A stretch of 64,000 nt of DNA from Cohnella lubricantis (lineage in GTDB: Bacteria; Bacillota; Bacilli; Paenibacillales; Paenibacillaceae), in NCBI RefSeq assembly GCF_014212015.1, contig NZ_JACJVN010000028.1, positions 151,306-215,305 on the forward strand, read 5' to 3'. A program made the position numbers and the translations under genes. Positions 20,990 to 29,148 of this stretch are shown here, piece by piece (positions within the stretch are counted from its first letter, which is position 1; each line of letters begins with the position of its first letter). The notes below the pieces were generated by a model. The model made no database searches and had not been told where the DNA came from. It was given only the letters and a program-made list of their open reading frames with translations.

Positions 20990-21300
20990 AAAACAAAAAA
21001 AACCCGTCCCTGCAAAAGGGACGAGTTCAACTCGCGGTACCACCCTTGTTCCGCCATACGTTCGCCTGGAAGGCTTGCGCATGCGGCACTCGAGAGCGCG
21101 GCAATGGACGCCGCGCCGCCCTGATAACGGCAGGGAACCCGTCCGCGCCTACGCTGCCGGAGTATCCGGCCTGTTCGGCGCGTCGTCTCGGGGAGGATAT
21201 GCCGCCTTCGCATCACGCTGGCTCTCACCGGCCGCCAGCTCTCTGGGCATCCGCTCAGGGCGCACTTGTTCCCGTCTTCGACGTTCATCTTAATCTTCTT
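20990..21300 (-). promoter_or_regulatory. T-box riboswitch leader of ileS (isoleucine)
   Basis: The conserved T-box AAGGGTGGTACCGCG is read on minus within 21033-21050. It is followed by the terminator at 21005-21023. Upstream, the Stem I distal-loop pattern AGAGAGCTGGCGG and GGTGAGAGCCAGC is present near 21215-21245. A candidate specifier codon ATC (isoleucine) is at 21196-21198 (CATATCCTC). Uncharged tRNA-Ile would stabilise the antiterminator and allow ileS transcription. Confidence 0.92.
20993..21023 (-). terminator. T-box-controlled terminator before ileS
   Basis: Perfect 7-bp stem CGTCCCT (21005-21011) with AGGGACG (21017-21023), followed by GGG and eight T on the minus transcript. Confidence 0.92.
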
Positions 21301-21306
21301 CCCTTT

Positions 21307-21335
21307 TTTATAACGGTAAATACCGTGTTTGTCAA
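21307..21335 (-). promoter_or_regulatory. sigma-A promoter of ileS
   Basis: TTGACA (21330-21335), 17-base spacer, TATAAA (21307-21312). The start site near 21300 gives a T-box leader of about 350 bases. Confidence 0.88.
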
Positions 21336-21351
21336 ATATTCTTCGCCAAAT

Positions 21352-21397
21352 AAACAAGAAAGGGCAATGCAGAGGTGAATGCCCCCGCATTGCCCTT
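21352..21397 (-). terminator. terminator of the ylm-divIVA operon
   Basis: AAGGGCAATGC (21360-21370) pairs perfectly with GCATTGCCCTT (21387-21397), 16-base loop, followed by TTCTTGTTTA on the minus transcript. Confidence 0.85.
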
Positions 21398-21412
21398 CAT
21401 GCGTTGCCGCGC

Positions 21413-21901
21413 CTATTCCAGCTCGCGTACGCGAGATTCGTGCGACTCCAGCGCATCCCAGCCGTCTTGGTTCAACAGCTCCAGCTGCGATTCGATCAGC
21501 GCACGGAAGCGAGCGCGGTAGATCGAGGCTTGCTTCTTCAACTCCTCCGCTTCCATCGCCACCTTGCGGGATTTAACCAGCGCGTCGTTGACGATCCGGT
21601 CGGCGTTCTTCTCCGCTTCCTTGACGATCAGCTGCGCTTCCTTCTTGGCATTGTTCTTCAGCTCATCCGCCGCTTCCTGCGCGACGATGATCGTCTTGCT
21701 GAGCGTCTCTTCGATGTTCGCGAAGTGACCCAGCTTGTCCTGGTGCGCTCCCAATTGGTTCTGCAGCTCTTTGTTCTCGCGGATCAGCGCTTCGTAATCT
21801 TTAATAATCTGATCTAGAAATTCGTTGACTTCGTCTTCGTCGTAGCCGCGAAGACGTCTGCCGAATTCCTTGTTGTGAATGTCTAATGGGGTAAGTGGCA
21901 T
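21413..21901 (-). CDS. divIVA: cell division protein DivIVA
   Basis: Coiled-coil protein that senses negative membrane curvature at poles and septa and recruits division and chromosome-anchoring factors. The 162 residues start MPLTPLDIHNKEFGRRLRGYDEDEVNEFLD, the conserved N-terminal membrane-binding domain. Two coiled coils follow, with Ala/Lys/Glu-rich heptads over about 30-145. The start is ATG 21901, 8 bases after GGAGGG; the longer frame to 21949 lacks a ribosome site. Last gene of the ylm operon. Confidence 0.96.
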   Translation of the reverse strand: MPLTPLDIHNKEFGRRLRGYDEDEVNEFLDQIIKDYEALIRENKELQNQLGAHQDKLGHFANIEETLSKTIIVAQEAADELKNNAKKEAQLIVKEAEKNADRIVNDALVKSRKVAMEAEELKKQASIYRARFRALIESQLELLNQDGWDALESHESRVRELE

Positions 21902-21986
21902 CAAACGTCCCTCCTGTGCTCTTTGTCCGTCTAAGAAGCGTTCTCTCACTCATTTCGACGAATGGTGGCAAATTCCTCCTGCGCAT

Positions 21987-22772
21987 TCATACAAATTTGC
22001 CGATTCGCACGCGAATTCTGCCGCTTTTGGACGTTCCTTCCACGGAGAGCACCTTGAACCTGCCGAATCCTTTGAGCGAGACGACGTCTCCCTCTGCCAG
22101 TTGGACCGACGGATCCTCGATCGTCTTCCAATTGACGCGGCAGCGTCCGGCGCGGATCGGATCGACGATCTTGGCGCGGCTCAGCCGGAACGCGTCGCTC
22201 GTGACGCCGTCGAGGCGCATGGAGGCGACGGAGATCGCCAACTCCTCGAGCTCCGGCTTCACTTCCCGCAGCGCCTCGAGCGGCAGCAGCGAAGCGCTCA
22301 CCTCTACGCGGTGGGCTTGCCGAAGATGGATGCGGAGGAAATCGCCGATCTCCTCCGCGATGAGCGCGTGGCAGCCGTCCTCCCTGACATGGAGGTCGCC
22401 GATCTTCTCCCGCTTGATGCCAAGGCCGAGTATCGCGCCAAGGTAATCGCCGTGGTCGAGCTCGCCGATTCGGCGGTCCTCCGAATCGATAGCCAGCACG
22501 GCGATTCCGATCGGCTCGTCGTCCAGCGGGCGGTAATCCGGCGCGATGATGGCGCGCCGGCGCTCCGCATCCGGGCTGCCGCCGTCCAGCCGAATGGCGG
22601 CGTCCGGATGCCGGTTGGCGAGCGCAAACAAAATATGCGCCTGGCGCGGGTCAAGAAAGTCGGTTCGCCGAAGTTCATGGAACTCGGCTGCCCGCTCGAC
22701 CCACTCCCAGGCGCGGTCTACGAACGCTCGCTCGTCGGGATGGAAATGCGCGTAAATATCCTTATGCGGCAT
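21987..22772 (-). CDS. ylmH: YlmH family S4-domain RNA-binding protein (RqcP2-like)
   Basis: 261 residues. The N-terminal two thirds form the YlmH-specific domain (HFHPDERAFVDRAWEW...), and the C-terminal about 70 residues are an S4 domain (VNWKTIEDPSVQLAEGDVVSLKGFGRFKVL) that binds RNA. In Bacillus the family acts on stalled 50S subunits in ribosome quality control. It sits between yggT and divIVA in the standard ylm order. Confidence 0.92.
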   Translation of the reverse strand: MPHKDIYAHFHPDERAFVDRAWEWVERAAEFHELRRTDFLDPRQAHILFALANRHPDAAIRLDGGSPDAERRRAIIAPDYRPLDDEPIGIAVLAIDSEDRRIGELDHGDYLGAILGLGIKREKIGDLHVREDGCHALIAEEIGDFLRIHLRQAHRVEVSASLLPLEALREVKPELEELAISVASMRLDGVTSDAFRLSRAKIVDPIRAGRCRVNWKTIEDPSVQLAEGDVVSLKGFGRFKVLSVEGTSKSGRIRVRIGKFV

Positions 22773-22811
22773 ATCGATCGTATCCTTTCGGGCGTTGCTG
22801 GACTCTTACTT

Positions 22812-23090
22812 CTAGATGAACATGTCGAGCACCGTGACGAGACCCATCACAATGAATCGCAGGGCGATCAGCGCCACGATCGGGGAAATGTCCAGCACGC
22901 CGCCGATGGCGGGAATGAATCGGCGGAATACGGACAAATAAGGCTCGACAAGCTTGCCGAGCAGCTGCCCGACGAAGCTCTCCCTGACCGACGGCACCCA
23001 AGACATGAGCACGTAGATCAGAATCATGTAGAAGTAAATGTTGTATAGAATGCCAATGAAATTTGCTAATGTTTCCAAAACAGAGGTCAC
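22812..23090 (-). CDS. YggT family membrane protein (YlmG)
   Basis: 92 residues with two hydrophobic segments flanking the conserved SWVPSVRES...[27 protein letters not shown] core. Members assist division-site or membrane protein functions, but the exact role is unclear. GTG 23090 overlaps the sepF stop (GTGA). TTG 23078, 8 bases after GAGGTGA, is a credible alternative start. Confidence 0.9.
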   Translation of the reverse strand: MTSVLETLANFIGILYNIYFYMILIYVLMSWVPSVRESFVGQLLGKLVEPYLSVFRRFIPAIGGVLDISPIVALIALRFIVMGLVTVLDMFI

Positions 23091-23542
23091 CTCATTTTCA
23101 AATAATCGGCTTCCTCCGCCATCATCTCCGATATCGTTCCGGTAATTTCCACGGAATCCGGCGTGCAGAGGAAAATATTCGGGCCAATCTTGGAGATATG
23201 CCCTCCCAATGCGTAAACGGTTCCGCTAAGAAAATCGACGATCTTAATGGCCTGCTCCCTTCTGACTCGCTGGAGATTCACAATGACGGAGCGGCGGGAC
23301 TTCAGATTGTCGGCAATCTCTTGAGCTTCATCGTATGTGCGCGGCTCCGCCAGAACAACGCGAACGTTCTTCTGAGCATGGATGCTGACGACGTTGTTCT
23401 TACTCGATTGTTTACGAAGTTCGAACGGAGAGGTTTCAATTTCTTCTTGTTCGTCATAAGCTCCCATCCGCTCCCGGTCGGCTGAGGCTTCGTCTTCTTC
23501 CTGCAATCCCAAATAGTTCAAAAATTTGTTCATGACGCTCAT
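23087..23542 (-). CDS. sepF: cell division protein SepF
   Basis: FtsZ-bundling, membrane-attached protein required for normal septum assembly. The N-terminal amphipathic anchor ([13 protein letters not shown]) and an acidic linker precede the SepF core ([32 protein letters not shown]...[13 protein letters not shown]). It is 151 residues from ATG 23542, the second of two adjacent ATGs, 8 bases after AGGAGG. It works with the FtsZ and FtsA encoded further right. Confidence 0.95.
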   Translation of the reverse strand: MSVMNKFLNYLGLQEEDEASADRERMGAYDEQEEIETSPFELRKQSSKNNVVSIHAQKNVRVVLAEPRTYDEAQEIADNLKSRRSVIVNLQRVRREQAIKIVDFLSGTVYALGGHISKIGPNIFLCTPDSVEITGTISEMMAEEADYLKMR

Positions 23543-23594
23543 CATCTATCCCTCCTAAATAGCCGACCGCGACTGAAGTCCGGTAAGTCCGGCA

Positions 23595-24299
23595 TCAACC
23601 TGCACTCTCTCTTCCGACAAGCACGCTGCCGAGACGCACCCAAGTCGCGCCTTCTTCGATCGCGACCTCGAAGTCTCCCGACATGCCCATCGACAATTCC
23701 GTTATCGGCTCGCCGAAGGCCTCTCTCGCGTTCAGCTCGTCCCGCAGCTTCCGGAGCCCGCGGAAGACGGGACGCGTCTCCTCCGGCCCGCTCTCCAGCG
23801 GGGCCATCGTCATCAGCCCGATGGGCTTGATGCGATCAAGCGGCCGGAGCGCGGCTGCGAAGCCGGGCAGCTCCTCGGGCTGCATGCCATGCTTGGACGC
23901 TTCGCCCGACACGTTCACCTGCACGAAGCAGGGAACGACAATGCCAAGCGCGGCGGCGCGCTTCTGAATCTCTTCCGCCAGGGATAGACGATCCAGCGAA
24001 TGTATGTAATCGAAACGGCCGACGACATCCTTCACTTTCCTGGTTTGGAGCGATCCGATAAAATGGAACACGGCTTGTCCCTGCAATTGGCGCCACTTCT
24101 CTTCGGAATCGGGCCATCGATTCTCGCCGATATGCCGGATTCCTTGCGTTACCGCAAGGACAGCCGTCTCTGCGGATACATACTTGGTCACGGCGACGAC
24201 GTTCACGTCTTCGCGCGCCCTTCCGCTCCTGCGGCAAGCTTCGCCGATTCGGCTCTCCACTTCGCGCATCCGGTCTTGCAAGCCCACGGCGGCGTTCAT
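23595..24299 (-). CDS. YggS family pyridoxal 5'-phosphate-binding protein (YlmE)
   Basis: PLP homeostasis protein with an alanine-racemase-like barrel. The PLP Lys lies in [11 protein letters not shown]. Further family signatures are [15 protein letters not shown] and [29 protein letters not shown] near the C terminus. It is about 234 residues from ATG 24299, which overlaps the pgeF stop as ATGA. The frame to 24395 runs back into pgeF and is not used. Confidence 0.93.
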   Translation of the reverse strand: MNAAVGLQDRMREVESRIGEACRRSGRAREDVNVVAVTKYVSAETAVLAVTQGIRHIGENRWPDSEEKWRQLQGQAVFHFIGSLQTRKVKDVVGRFDYIHSLDRLSLAEEIQKRAAALGIVVPCFVQVNVSGEASKHGMQPEELPGFAAALRPLDRIKPIGLMTMAPLESGPEETRPVFRGLRKLRDELNAREAFGEPITELSMGMSGDFEVAIEEGATWVRLGSVLVGRESAG

Positions 24300-25177
24300 C
24301 CTCTCTTCTTCCCGAGCCAGCTCATCATGCGGCCCGTCGCTCCGTTCTCCTTGCGATGGGAGAAGAATAGGTCGGTTCGACAGCCAGTGCACCATGATGA
24401 CAATTCGATGCGGCTCGGCAAAATTCCTGCTTTTATCATAAGGTGTCGGTTGATTTCTTTCAAGTCGAGGCTCGCACGCCCGTTCCCACGCTCGATAAAA
24501 GGCGGATTGCCGCGGCTCTCGAAGCCTGCGCCTGCCAACGATTCGGACTCTCCCATCAGCTCAGAGACGAGCGGCCGCACATGCTTCATGACCGGTTCGT
24601 CCACCTCGTAGCAGCACGGGCCGATCGAAGGGCCGATCGCAGCAAGCAGGTTCTCCGGCCGAGTTCCGAACGACGCTGCCATCGTACGCACCGTCTCGCC
24701 GGCAATGTCCGCCACTGTTCCCTTCCAGCCTGCGTGCGCGAGCCCCATCGCCCCTGTCTCGGGATCATAGAAGTAAAGCGGCACACAGTCCGCGAAGTAC
24801 ATCACAAGCAGCAGATCCGGCTCGTTCGTGACGAGCGCATCCGTGTCTTGAATCGCCGACTCGCGGCTCTCTCTGCCGCGGCCTCGCTCAGCCGAGGCGA
24901 CGACGCGCACGCGCGCGCTGTGCACCTGCTCGGCGCACGTCCAAGCTGCGAAGTCCCAGCCGAGCGTCTCGGCCGTGCGGCGCCGGTTGCGAAGGACAGC
25001 GGCCAGGTCGTCACCGACGTGAAGCGCAGTGTTCAGCGAATCGCGCGGCGAAGCGCTATGGCCGCCTTGGCGGGTCGTGAAGCCAACCGTCAGGCCTTCG
25101 CACTTCTCCTCCCACGTGTCCAGATGAAGGAGAACGGCGGAAGCCTCTCCTCTGTCTGTTATCTTGAATGGTTCCAA
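24296..25177 (-). CDS. pgeF: peptidoglycan editing factor PgeF / YfiH-type purine nucleoside phosphorylase
   Basis: DUF152 (Cu-oxidase_4) enzyme. Relatives phosphorolyse purine nucleosides and, in E. coli, correct L-Ser misincorporation in peptidoglycan. Its 293 residues show VGFTTRQGG, TCAEQVHSARV, VMYFADCVPLYFYDP, LAHAGWKGTVADI and IGPCCYEV, with the Cys/His metal ligands. TTG start at 25177, 7 bases after GGAGG. First gene of the ylm operon (pgeF-ylmE-sepF-yggT-ylmH-divIVA), with overlaps or short gaps throughout. Confidence 0.93.
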   Translation of the reverse strand: MEPFKITDRGEASAVLLHLDTWEEKCEGLTVGFTTRQGGHSASPRDSLNTALHVGDDLAAVLRNRRRTAETLGWDFAAWTCAEQVHSARVRVVASAERGRGRESRESAIQDTDALVTNEPDLLLVMYFADCVPLYFYDPETGAMGLAHAGWKGTVADIAGETVRTMAASFGTRPENLLAAIGPSIGPCCYEVDEPVMKHVRPLVSELMGESESLAGAGFESRGNPPFIERGNGRASLDLKEINRHLMIKAGILPSRIELSSWCTGCRTDLFFSHRKENGATGRMMSWLGKKRG

Positions 25178-25241
25178 GCTCCCACCTCCGCCCCCAGTTT
25201 ATCACAGCCCATCCGTATGGGGAAGCCGCAAGAGGAGCGGC

Positions 25242-25517
25242 CTATCGCCCGACCCCTTCCGCTTCTTCCGTACGATAGGCTTTGGCTTCGTCCAGCCGAA
25301 CGAGAACGACGTCGGCGCCGATCTTGACGATGTTGCGCCAAGGAATGACCACATCGTTGCCGCCGCCGAACATGCCGAAGAACCGGGTCGCCGTCGGCAC
25401 GACTATCGAATCGATCCGCCCTTGGCGCAGGTCGAGCTCCAGATCGCTGACCTGCCCGAGCTTCTTGCCGTCTACGATATTAATGACGTCCTTCGTCTGG
25501 AAATCGGATATTTTCAT
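25242..25517 (-). CDS. PRC-barrel protein, YlmC/YmxH sporulation family
   Basis: 91 residues forming a single PRC-barrel (MKISDFQTKDVINIVDGKKLGQVSDLELD...IVVPTATRFFGMFGGGNDVVIPWRNIVKIGADVVLVRL). The family occurs in spore formers, often after sigG; no defined function. ATG 25517 follows GGGGGAA. The 25518-25650 upstream region has a TATAAT-like -10 but no clear -35. Confidence 0.88.
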   Translation of the reverse strand: MKISDFQTKDVINIVDGKKLGQVSDLELDLRQGRIDSIVVPTATRFFGMFGGGNDVVIPWRNIVKIGADVVLVRLDEAKAYRTEEAEGVGR

Positions 25518-25650
25518 ACGCCGTTTCCCCCGCTTTCTTAAACCCGCGAATGATTTCTCGTACCATTATATGTGCCTATTCGGCCGAAAGGACATTAAAT
25601 CTTCGCGTGTCTTCATGCGGAATCGCCGAGGGACTTAAAGGGCGCGAATC

Positions 25651-25680
25651 AAAAAAAAAGCGGGGTTTATCCCCGCTTTT
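25651..25680 (-). terminator. terminator of sigG
   Basis: AAAAGCGGGG (25656-25665) pairs with CCCCGCTTTT (25671-25680), followed by TTTTT on the minus transcript. It starts 16 bases after the sigG stop. Confidence 0.93.
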
Positions 25681-25695
25681 TCGGTTGACAGCCTA

Positions 25696-26478
25696 TTAAG
25701 TTTTCACATGCTTCTGCATTTGTTGAATGGCCGACTTCTCGAGACGCGACACCTGCGCTTGCGAGATGCCGATCTCGTCGGCCACCTCCATCTGCGTCTT
25801 GCCCTCGAAGAAGCGCATCGACAGGATCATTTTCTCGCGTTCATTCAGCTTCCGCATCGCTTCCCGAAGTGCAATCTCTTCGATCCATTGAATATCCTTG
25901 TTGCGCTCGTCGCTGATCTGATCAAGCACATAGATCGGGTCGCCGCCGTCATGATAGATCGGCTCGAAGAGCGAGACCGGGTCCTGGATGGCGTCAAGCG
26001 CGAAGACGATGTCTTCCTTGGGAACGTTCAGCACCTCGGATATCTCCAGAATCGTCGGTTCCCGGGAATGCTGATTGGTCAGCTGATCCCGCACCTGCAG
26101 CGCCTTGTAGGCAATATCCCTCAGGCTGCGGGAGACGCGAATCGGGTTGTTGTCGCGCAAGTATCGGCGAATCTCGCCGATGATCATCGGAACGGCGTAC
26201 GTGGAGAAGCGGACGTTCTGGCCTAGATCGAAATTATCAATCGCCTTCATCAGCCCGATGCAGCCGACCTGGAACAGGTCGTCCACGAATTCTCCTCGGT
26301 TGTTGAACCGTTGAATGACGCTAAGCACCAGACGCAAATTGCCGTTGACCAATTTCTCACGGGCGTTGAGTTCACCCCGAGTTTGCAGAGCGAGAAAAAG
26401 TTCCCTCATTTCGGCGTTGGTTAGGACAGGCAGCTTTGAGGTGTCGACTCCACATATCTCCACTTTGTTGCGGGTCAA
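25696..26478 (-). CDS. sigG: sporulation sigma factor sigma-G
   Basis: Late forespore-specific RNA polymerase sigma factor. The 260 residues closely follow Bacillus sigma-G: MTRNKVEICGVDTSKLPVLTN, region 2 (GEFVDDLFQVGCIGLMKAIDNFD...RFSTYAVPMIIGEIRRYLRDNN), region 3, and region 4 with MEVADEIGISQAQVSRLEKSA. TTG start at 26478, 8 bases after GGAGG. A sigma-F/G-like promoter lies just upstream. Confidence 0.97.
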   Translation of the reverse strand: MTRNKVEICGVDTSKLPVLTNAEMRELFLALQTRGELNAREKLVNGNLRLVLSVIQRFNNRGEFVDDLFQVGCIGLMKAIDNFDLGQNVRFSTYAVPMIIGEIRRYLRDNNPIRVSRSLRDIAYKALQVRDQLTNQHSREPTILEISEVLNVPKEDIVFALDAIQDPVSLFEPIYHDGGDPIYVLDQISDERNKDIQWIEEIALREAMRKLNEREKMILSMRFFEGKTQMEVADEIGISQAQVSRLEKSAIQQMQKHVKT

Positions 26479-26511
26479 GGCGAATTCCTCCCGGGGAGCA
26501 GCGTTAATGTA

Positions 26512-26540
26512 GAGTATTTCCGGGGGTGCCTATTTTATTC
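26512..26540 (-). promoter_or_regulatory. candidate forespore (sigma-F/sigma-G) promoter of sigG
   Basis: Read on minus: GAATA (26536-26540), 14 bases, GGAAATACTC (26512-26521). The -10 fits the sigma-F pattern GGnnAnAnTw at nine of ten positions, and the -35 fits GHATR. Spacing is one shorter than usual. B. subtilis sigG has a sigma-F promoter at the same place, between sigE and sigG. Confidence 0.6.
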
Positions 26541-26542
26541 GG

Positions 26543-27265
26543 TCAGACCATTTTGTTGAACTCCTTCCGCAGCCGCTTAATGATCCGTTTCTCAAGCCGA
26601 GAAATGTACGATTGCGAGATGCCGAGCAGGTCGGCGACATCCTTCTGCGTCTTCTCTTCGCCATCGGCCAGGCCGAAGCGGAGCTCCATGATCGTCCGCT
26701 CCCGATCGCTGAGCTTATCGAGCGCCTTGTGCAGCAGCTTGCGGTCGACCTGCTCCTCGATGTTGCGGTAGATCGTATCGTTCTCTGTGCCGAGCACATC
26801 CGACAGCAGCAGCTCATTGCCGTCCCAATCGATGTTCAGCGGCTCGTCGAAGCTGACCTCGGTGCGCGTCTTGCTGTTGCGGCGTAAGTACATCAGAATC
26901 TCATTCTCGATACACCTGGAGGCGTATGTCGCCAGCTTGATTTTCTTCTCGGGGTCAAAGGTATTCACCGCCTTGATCAGACCGATCGTACCGATCGACA
27001 CGAGATCTTCGATATGAATGCCGGTATTCTCGAACTTGCGGGCGATATAGACGACGAGGCGCAGATTACGCTCGATCAGCATCGCGCGGATGGCCGAGTC
27101 TCCCGAAGGCAGGCGCTCCAGCAAATATTCTTCTTCCTCGCGCGTAAGCGGCGGCGGTAATGCCTCGCTTCCGCCGATGTAGTACACTTCCTCGCTCTTC
27201 CAGCCTAGCCTGAACAACAGGCGATAGATCGTCAGTTGGGACATCAGCTTCAATCTTACGAGCAC
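26543..27265 (-). CDS. sigE: sporulation sigma factor sigma-E precursor
   Basis: Early mother-cell sigma factor made as an inactive membrane-bound precursor. The basic/hydrophobic pro-sequence is residues 1 to about 27 ([16 protein letters not shown]), followed by the conserved cleavage context [14 protein letters not shown]. The rest has sigma-70 regions 2-4, ending [28 protein letters not shown] 27265 lies 8 bases after AGGAGG, 15 bases downstream of spoIIGA, whose product cleaves it. Confidence 0.97.
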   Translation of the reverse strand: MLVRLKLMSQLTIYRLLFRLGWKSEEVYYIGGSEALPPPLTREEEEYLLERLPSGDSAIRAMLIERNLRLVVYIARKFENTGIHIEDLVSIGTIGLIKAVNTFDPEKKIKLATYASRCIENEILMYLRRNSKTRTEVSFDEPLNIDWDGNELLLSDVLGTENDTIYRNIEEQVDRKLLHKALDKLSDRERTIMELRFGLADGEEKTQKDVADLLGISQSYISRLEKRIIKRLRKEFNKMV

Positions 27266-27280
27266 TTCTTCAACCTCCTG

Positions 27281-28243
27281 TCAGGCAGTCTGGGATGGGG
27301 CCGCCTCCGCATCGAAGGACATTCCGAGATCTGGATGCACGATCGCGCGATACGACCCGTCCGGAGACAGCGTGCCTCCGTCCATACCGATCAGAACCCG
27401 TTTATAATGGCGAGAGGGAGCGCCGCTTGGGCTGATCGAGACGGAATCGGGCTTGATCGCCAGGAGCAGGCGCGTATTCCCGTTCACGCCTCGATACGGA
27501 ATGAGCCTCAGCCGGTCTCCCCATGCATACCCTTCGCTTGAATCGTGATCCAAGCCCGCGACGAGACTGTCGGCAGGTTCGTCCTTCAGGCGTTCGGCCC
27601 AGCCTGACGGCAGCTGCTCCTTCCATAAGGAAGCTTCCATCATCATGACCGGAATCCGCGTCAACGGATCATATAGCCGATTGCCCGTATCCACCAGTCC
27701 CCGGCACTCCCTCGTCTCTCCGCCGATCGTGACCGCGACGTTCACGATGAGCGAATCGAGCTGTCCGGTCCGTTCTGCGCTGGCGGAAGCTCCGCGGAAC
27801 AGCCAGACGGACAAGGCGAAGCAGACAGCCAATAGCAAGAATTGCAAAGGCAGCTCCAGCAGCAGCCCTCCGTCCGGCGAGAGCGACAGATCGCTCCAAG
27901 GGGCTCTGGATTGCCGAAGCAGGAACGTCAGGCCGAGGACGCCGCCTAGCGTGGCGAAGCTCACCAGATAGAACGTGCCCATCAGCCGGGCTAGCCGCAG
28001 CGGGCTTCCGTAGCCGAAGGCGCATAGCAGCATCGCTAGAGAGACAAGCACCTTCACGGCGAAGCTGTACAAGTAAGGAACGTCCGCCATGAACATGCCC
28101 GCGGCATAAACGGCGCCCATCCCCGCGGATAGGGCGATGCGGCGCCGTTTCGGCTGTAGTCTGCGAACCTTGGCGGTTGTGAGCAGTACGGTGCCGTCGA
28201 CCGCCAGATTCGTTAGAAATACCATATCTACATACACAATCAT
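27281..28243 (-). CDS. spoIIGA: sigma-E processing peptidase SpoIIGA
   Basis: Septal membrane aspartic protease that activates pro-sigma-E on a signal (SpoIIR) from the forespore. From ATG 28243 (MIVYVDMVFLTNLAVDG) it is 320 residues: five hydrophobic segments in the first half, then a cytoplasmic domain with the protease motif RGLVDTGNRLYDPLT. The frame continues upstream to 28408, but only Met at 28243 matches the family start. Co-transcribed with sigE. Confidence 0.95.
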   Translation of the reverse strand: MIVYVDMVFLTNLAVDGTVLLTTAKVRRLQPKRRRIALSAGMGAVYAAGMFMADVPYLYSFAVKVLVSLAMLLCAFGYGSPLRLARLMGTFYLVSFATLGGVLGLTFLLRQSRAPWSDLSLSPDGGLLLELPLQFLLLAVCFALSVWLFRGASASAERTGQLDSLIVNVAVTIGGETRECRGLVDTGNRLYDPLTRIPVMMMEASLWKEQLPSGWAERLKDEPADSLVAGLDHDSSEGYAWGDRLRLIPYRGVNGNTRLLLAIKPDSVSISPSGAPSRHYKRVLIGMDGGTLSPDGSYRAIVHPDLGMSFDAEAAPSQTA

Positions 28244-28307
28244 CCGGATCGCCATCCTTCTATGCCCGAGACTGCCTTGGAGAACGAAGGCCGGGATGGA
28301 TGAACCC

Positions 28308-28374
28308 AGTATAATCCGATTCGATTCCGGTGTCTGTCTAATCCTGCCGTTCTTCCCGTTGTTTTTTTGTCGAG
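28308..28374 (-). promoter_or_regulatory. candidate spoIIG promoter with Spo0A box
   Basis: A -10-like TATACT sits at 28308-28313 on minus, 64 bases upstream of the spoIIGA ATG. A Spo0A-box-like TGTCGAG (consensus TGTCGAA) lies at 28368-28374 on plus, about 60 bases further up. The B. subtilis spoIIG promoter is sigma-A, Spo0A-activated and has an unusually long spacer; here a TTAGAC lies 22 bases before the -10. Confidence 0.45.
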
Positions 28375-28398
28375 GCGGCAGCCTCTTTGAGCCGGGCA

Positions 28399-28434
28399 GC
28401 ACAAGCAAAGACCCATGAAGAATGTCATGGGTCT
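28399..28434 (-). terminator. terminator of the GntR/ABC operon
   Basis: Perfect 10-bp stem AGACCCATGA (28409-28418) with TCATGGGTCT (28425-28434), followed by TTTGCTTGTG on the minus transcript. It separates the ABC module from spoIIGA. Confidence 0.75.
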
Positions 28435-28464
28435 GAAGATCAGTTCGATTGAAGCTGCTCCACT

Positions 28465-29148
28465 TTAGGCTGTCGTTCTGCGAAGCAAGAGATAAGAGAT
28501 AAACGCGTTAATCGCGGGCGGGATGATCAGCCAAGTGAAGAGTTTGCCTACGGACAAGGGCTTCAGCAAGCGATACAGATTGTCCCAGCCTTCGTAGTAG
28601 GTGCCAAGCACGGACACGACGATCAGGACAAGCGCCAGAACGACCAAGAGGGCGAAGAGAGCCTTAAGGCCGAATCTGCGCTTCCAGCAACTGAATACGA
28701 ATCCGGCGAAGAACATGTTCAAGAAGGCGACGAACATGATCCATCCCCATTCCGCCGCAGAGCCGTCGCTTAGCGAGTGGACGCGGAAGAAGTGCAGCCG
28801 CGCGCCCCATCCGCCGCTCGCCCGTTCCACGAGCGTGAGGACGGTCAATGCCGCTGCATACAGAGCGCTTAGAATGAGGACGACAGCTGTCGTTCCCCAG
28901 AAGTAATCCTTCCTGCGAACGCTGAACCCAAGCGCGAACGAGAATTGCTGATTAATAGTCATAATTCCGTTCGTGAACAGGATAATGAAGATAGAAGCCA
29001 ACGCTCCCGTATAGTTCTCTTCCTCCGTATCGATTGTCGCGAAGAGAATCAGATTCACGAAGAAGGCGCTCAGGAGTACAATCCAGGGGAGGGCGATCCA
29101 TATCCAATCTTTCAATTGCATGCGTATAACGCCGGCTACACGGCTCAT
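28465..29148 (-). CDS. ABC transporter permease-like membrane protein
   Basis: 227 residues with about six hydrophobic segments (WIALPWIVLLSAFFVNLILFATI, TGALASIFIILFTNGIMTI, and others), the pattern of an ABC-2-type permease. No specific substrate motif is visible. ATG 29148 overlaps the ATPase stop as ATGA, so the two are translationally coupled. Confidence 0.82.
   Translation of the reverse strand: MSRVAGVIRMQLKDWIWIALPWIVLLSAFFVNLILFATIDTEEENYTGALASIFIILFTNGIMTINQQFSFALGFSVRRKDYFWGTTAVVLILSALYAAALTVLTLVERASGGWGARLHFFRVHSLSDGSAAEWGWIMFVAFLNMFFAGFVFSCWKRRFGLKALFALLVVLALVLIVVSVLGTYYEGWDNLYRLLKPLSVGKLFTWLIIPPAINAFISYLLLRRTTA

Noticed and set aside
20953..21390. N-terminal extension of ileS to 21390
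   Set aside because: The extension would translate the T-box leader and terminator. The family start [11 protein letters not shown] at 20952 has its own ribosome site.
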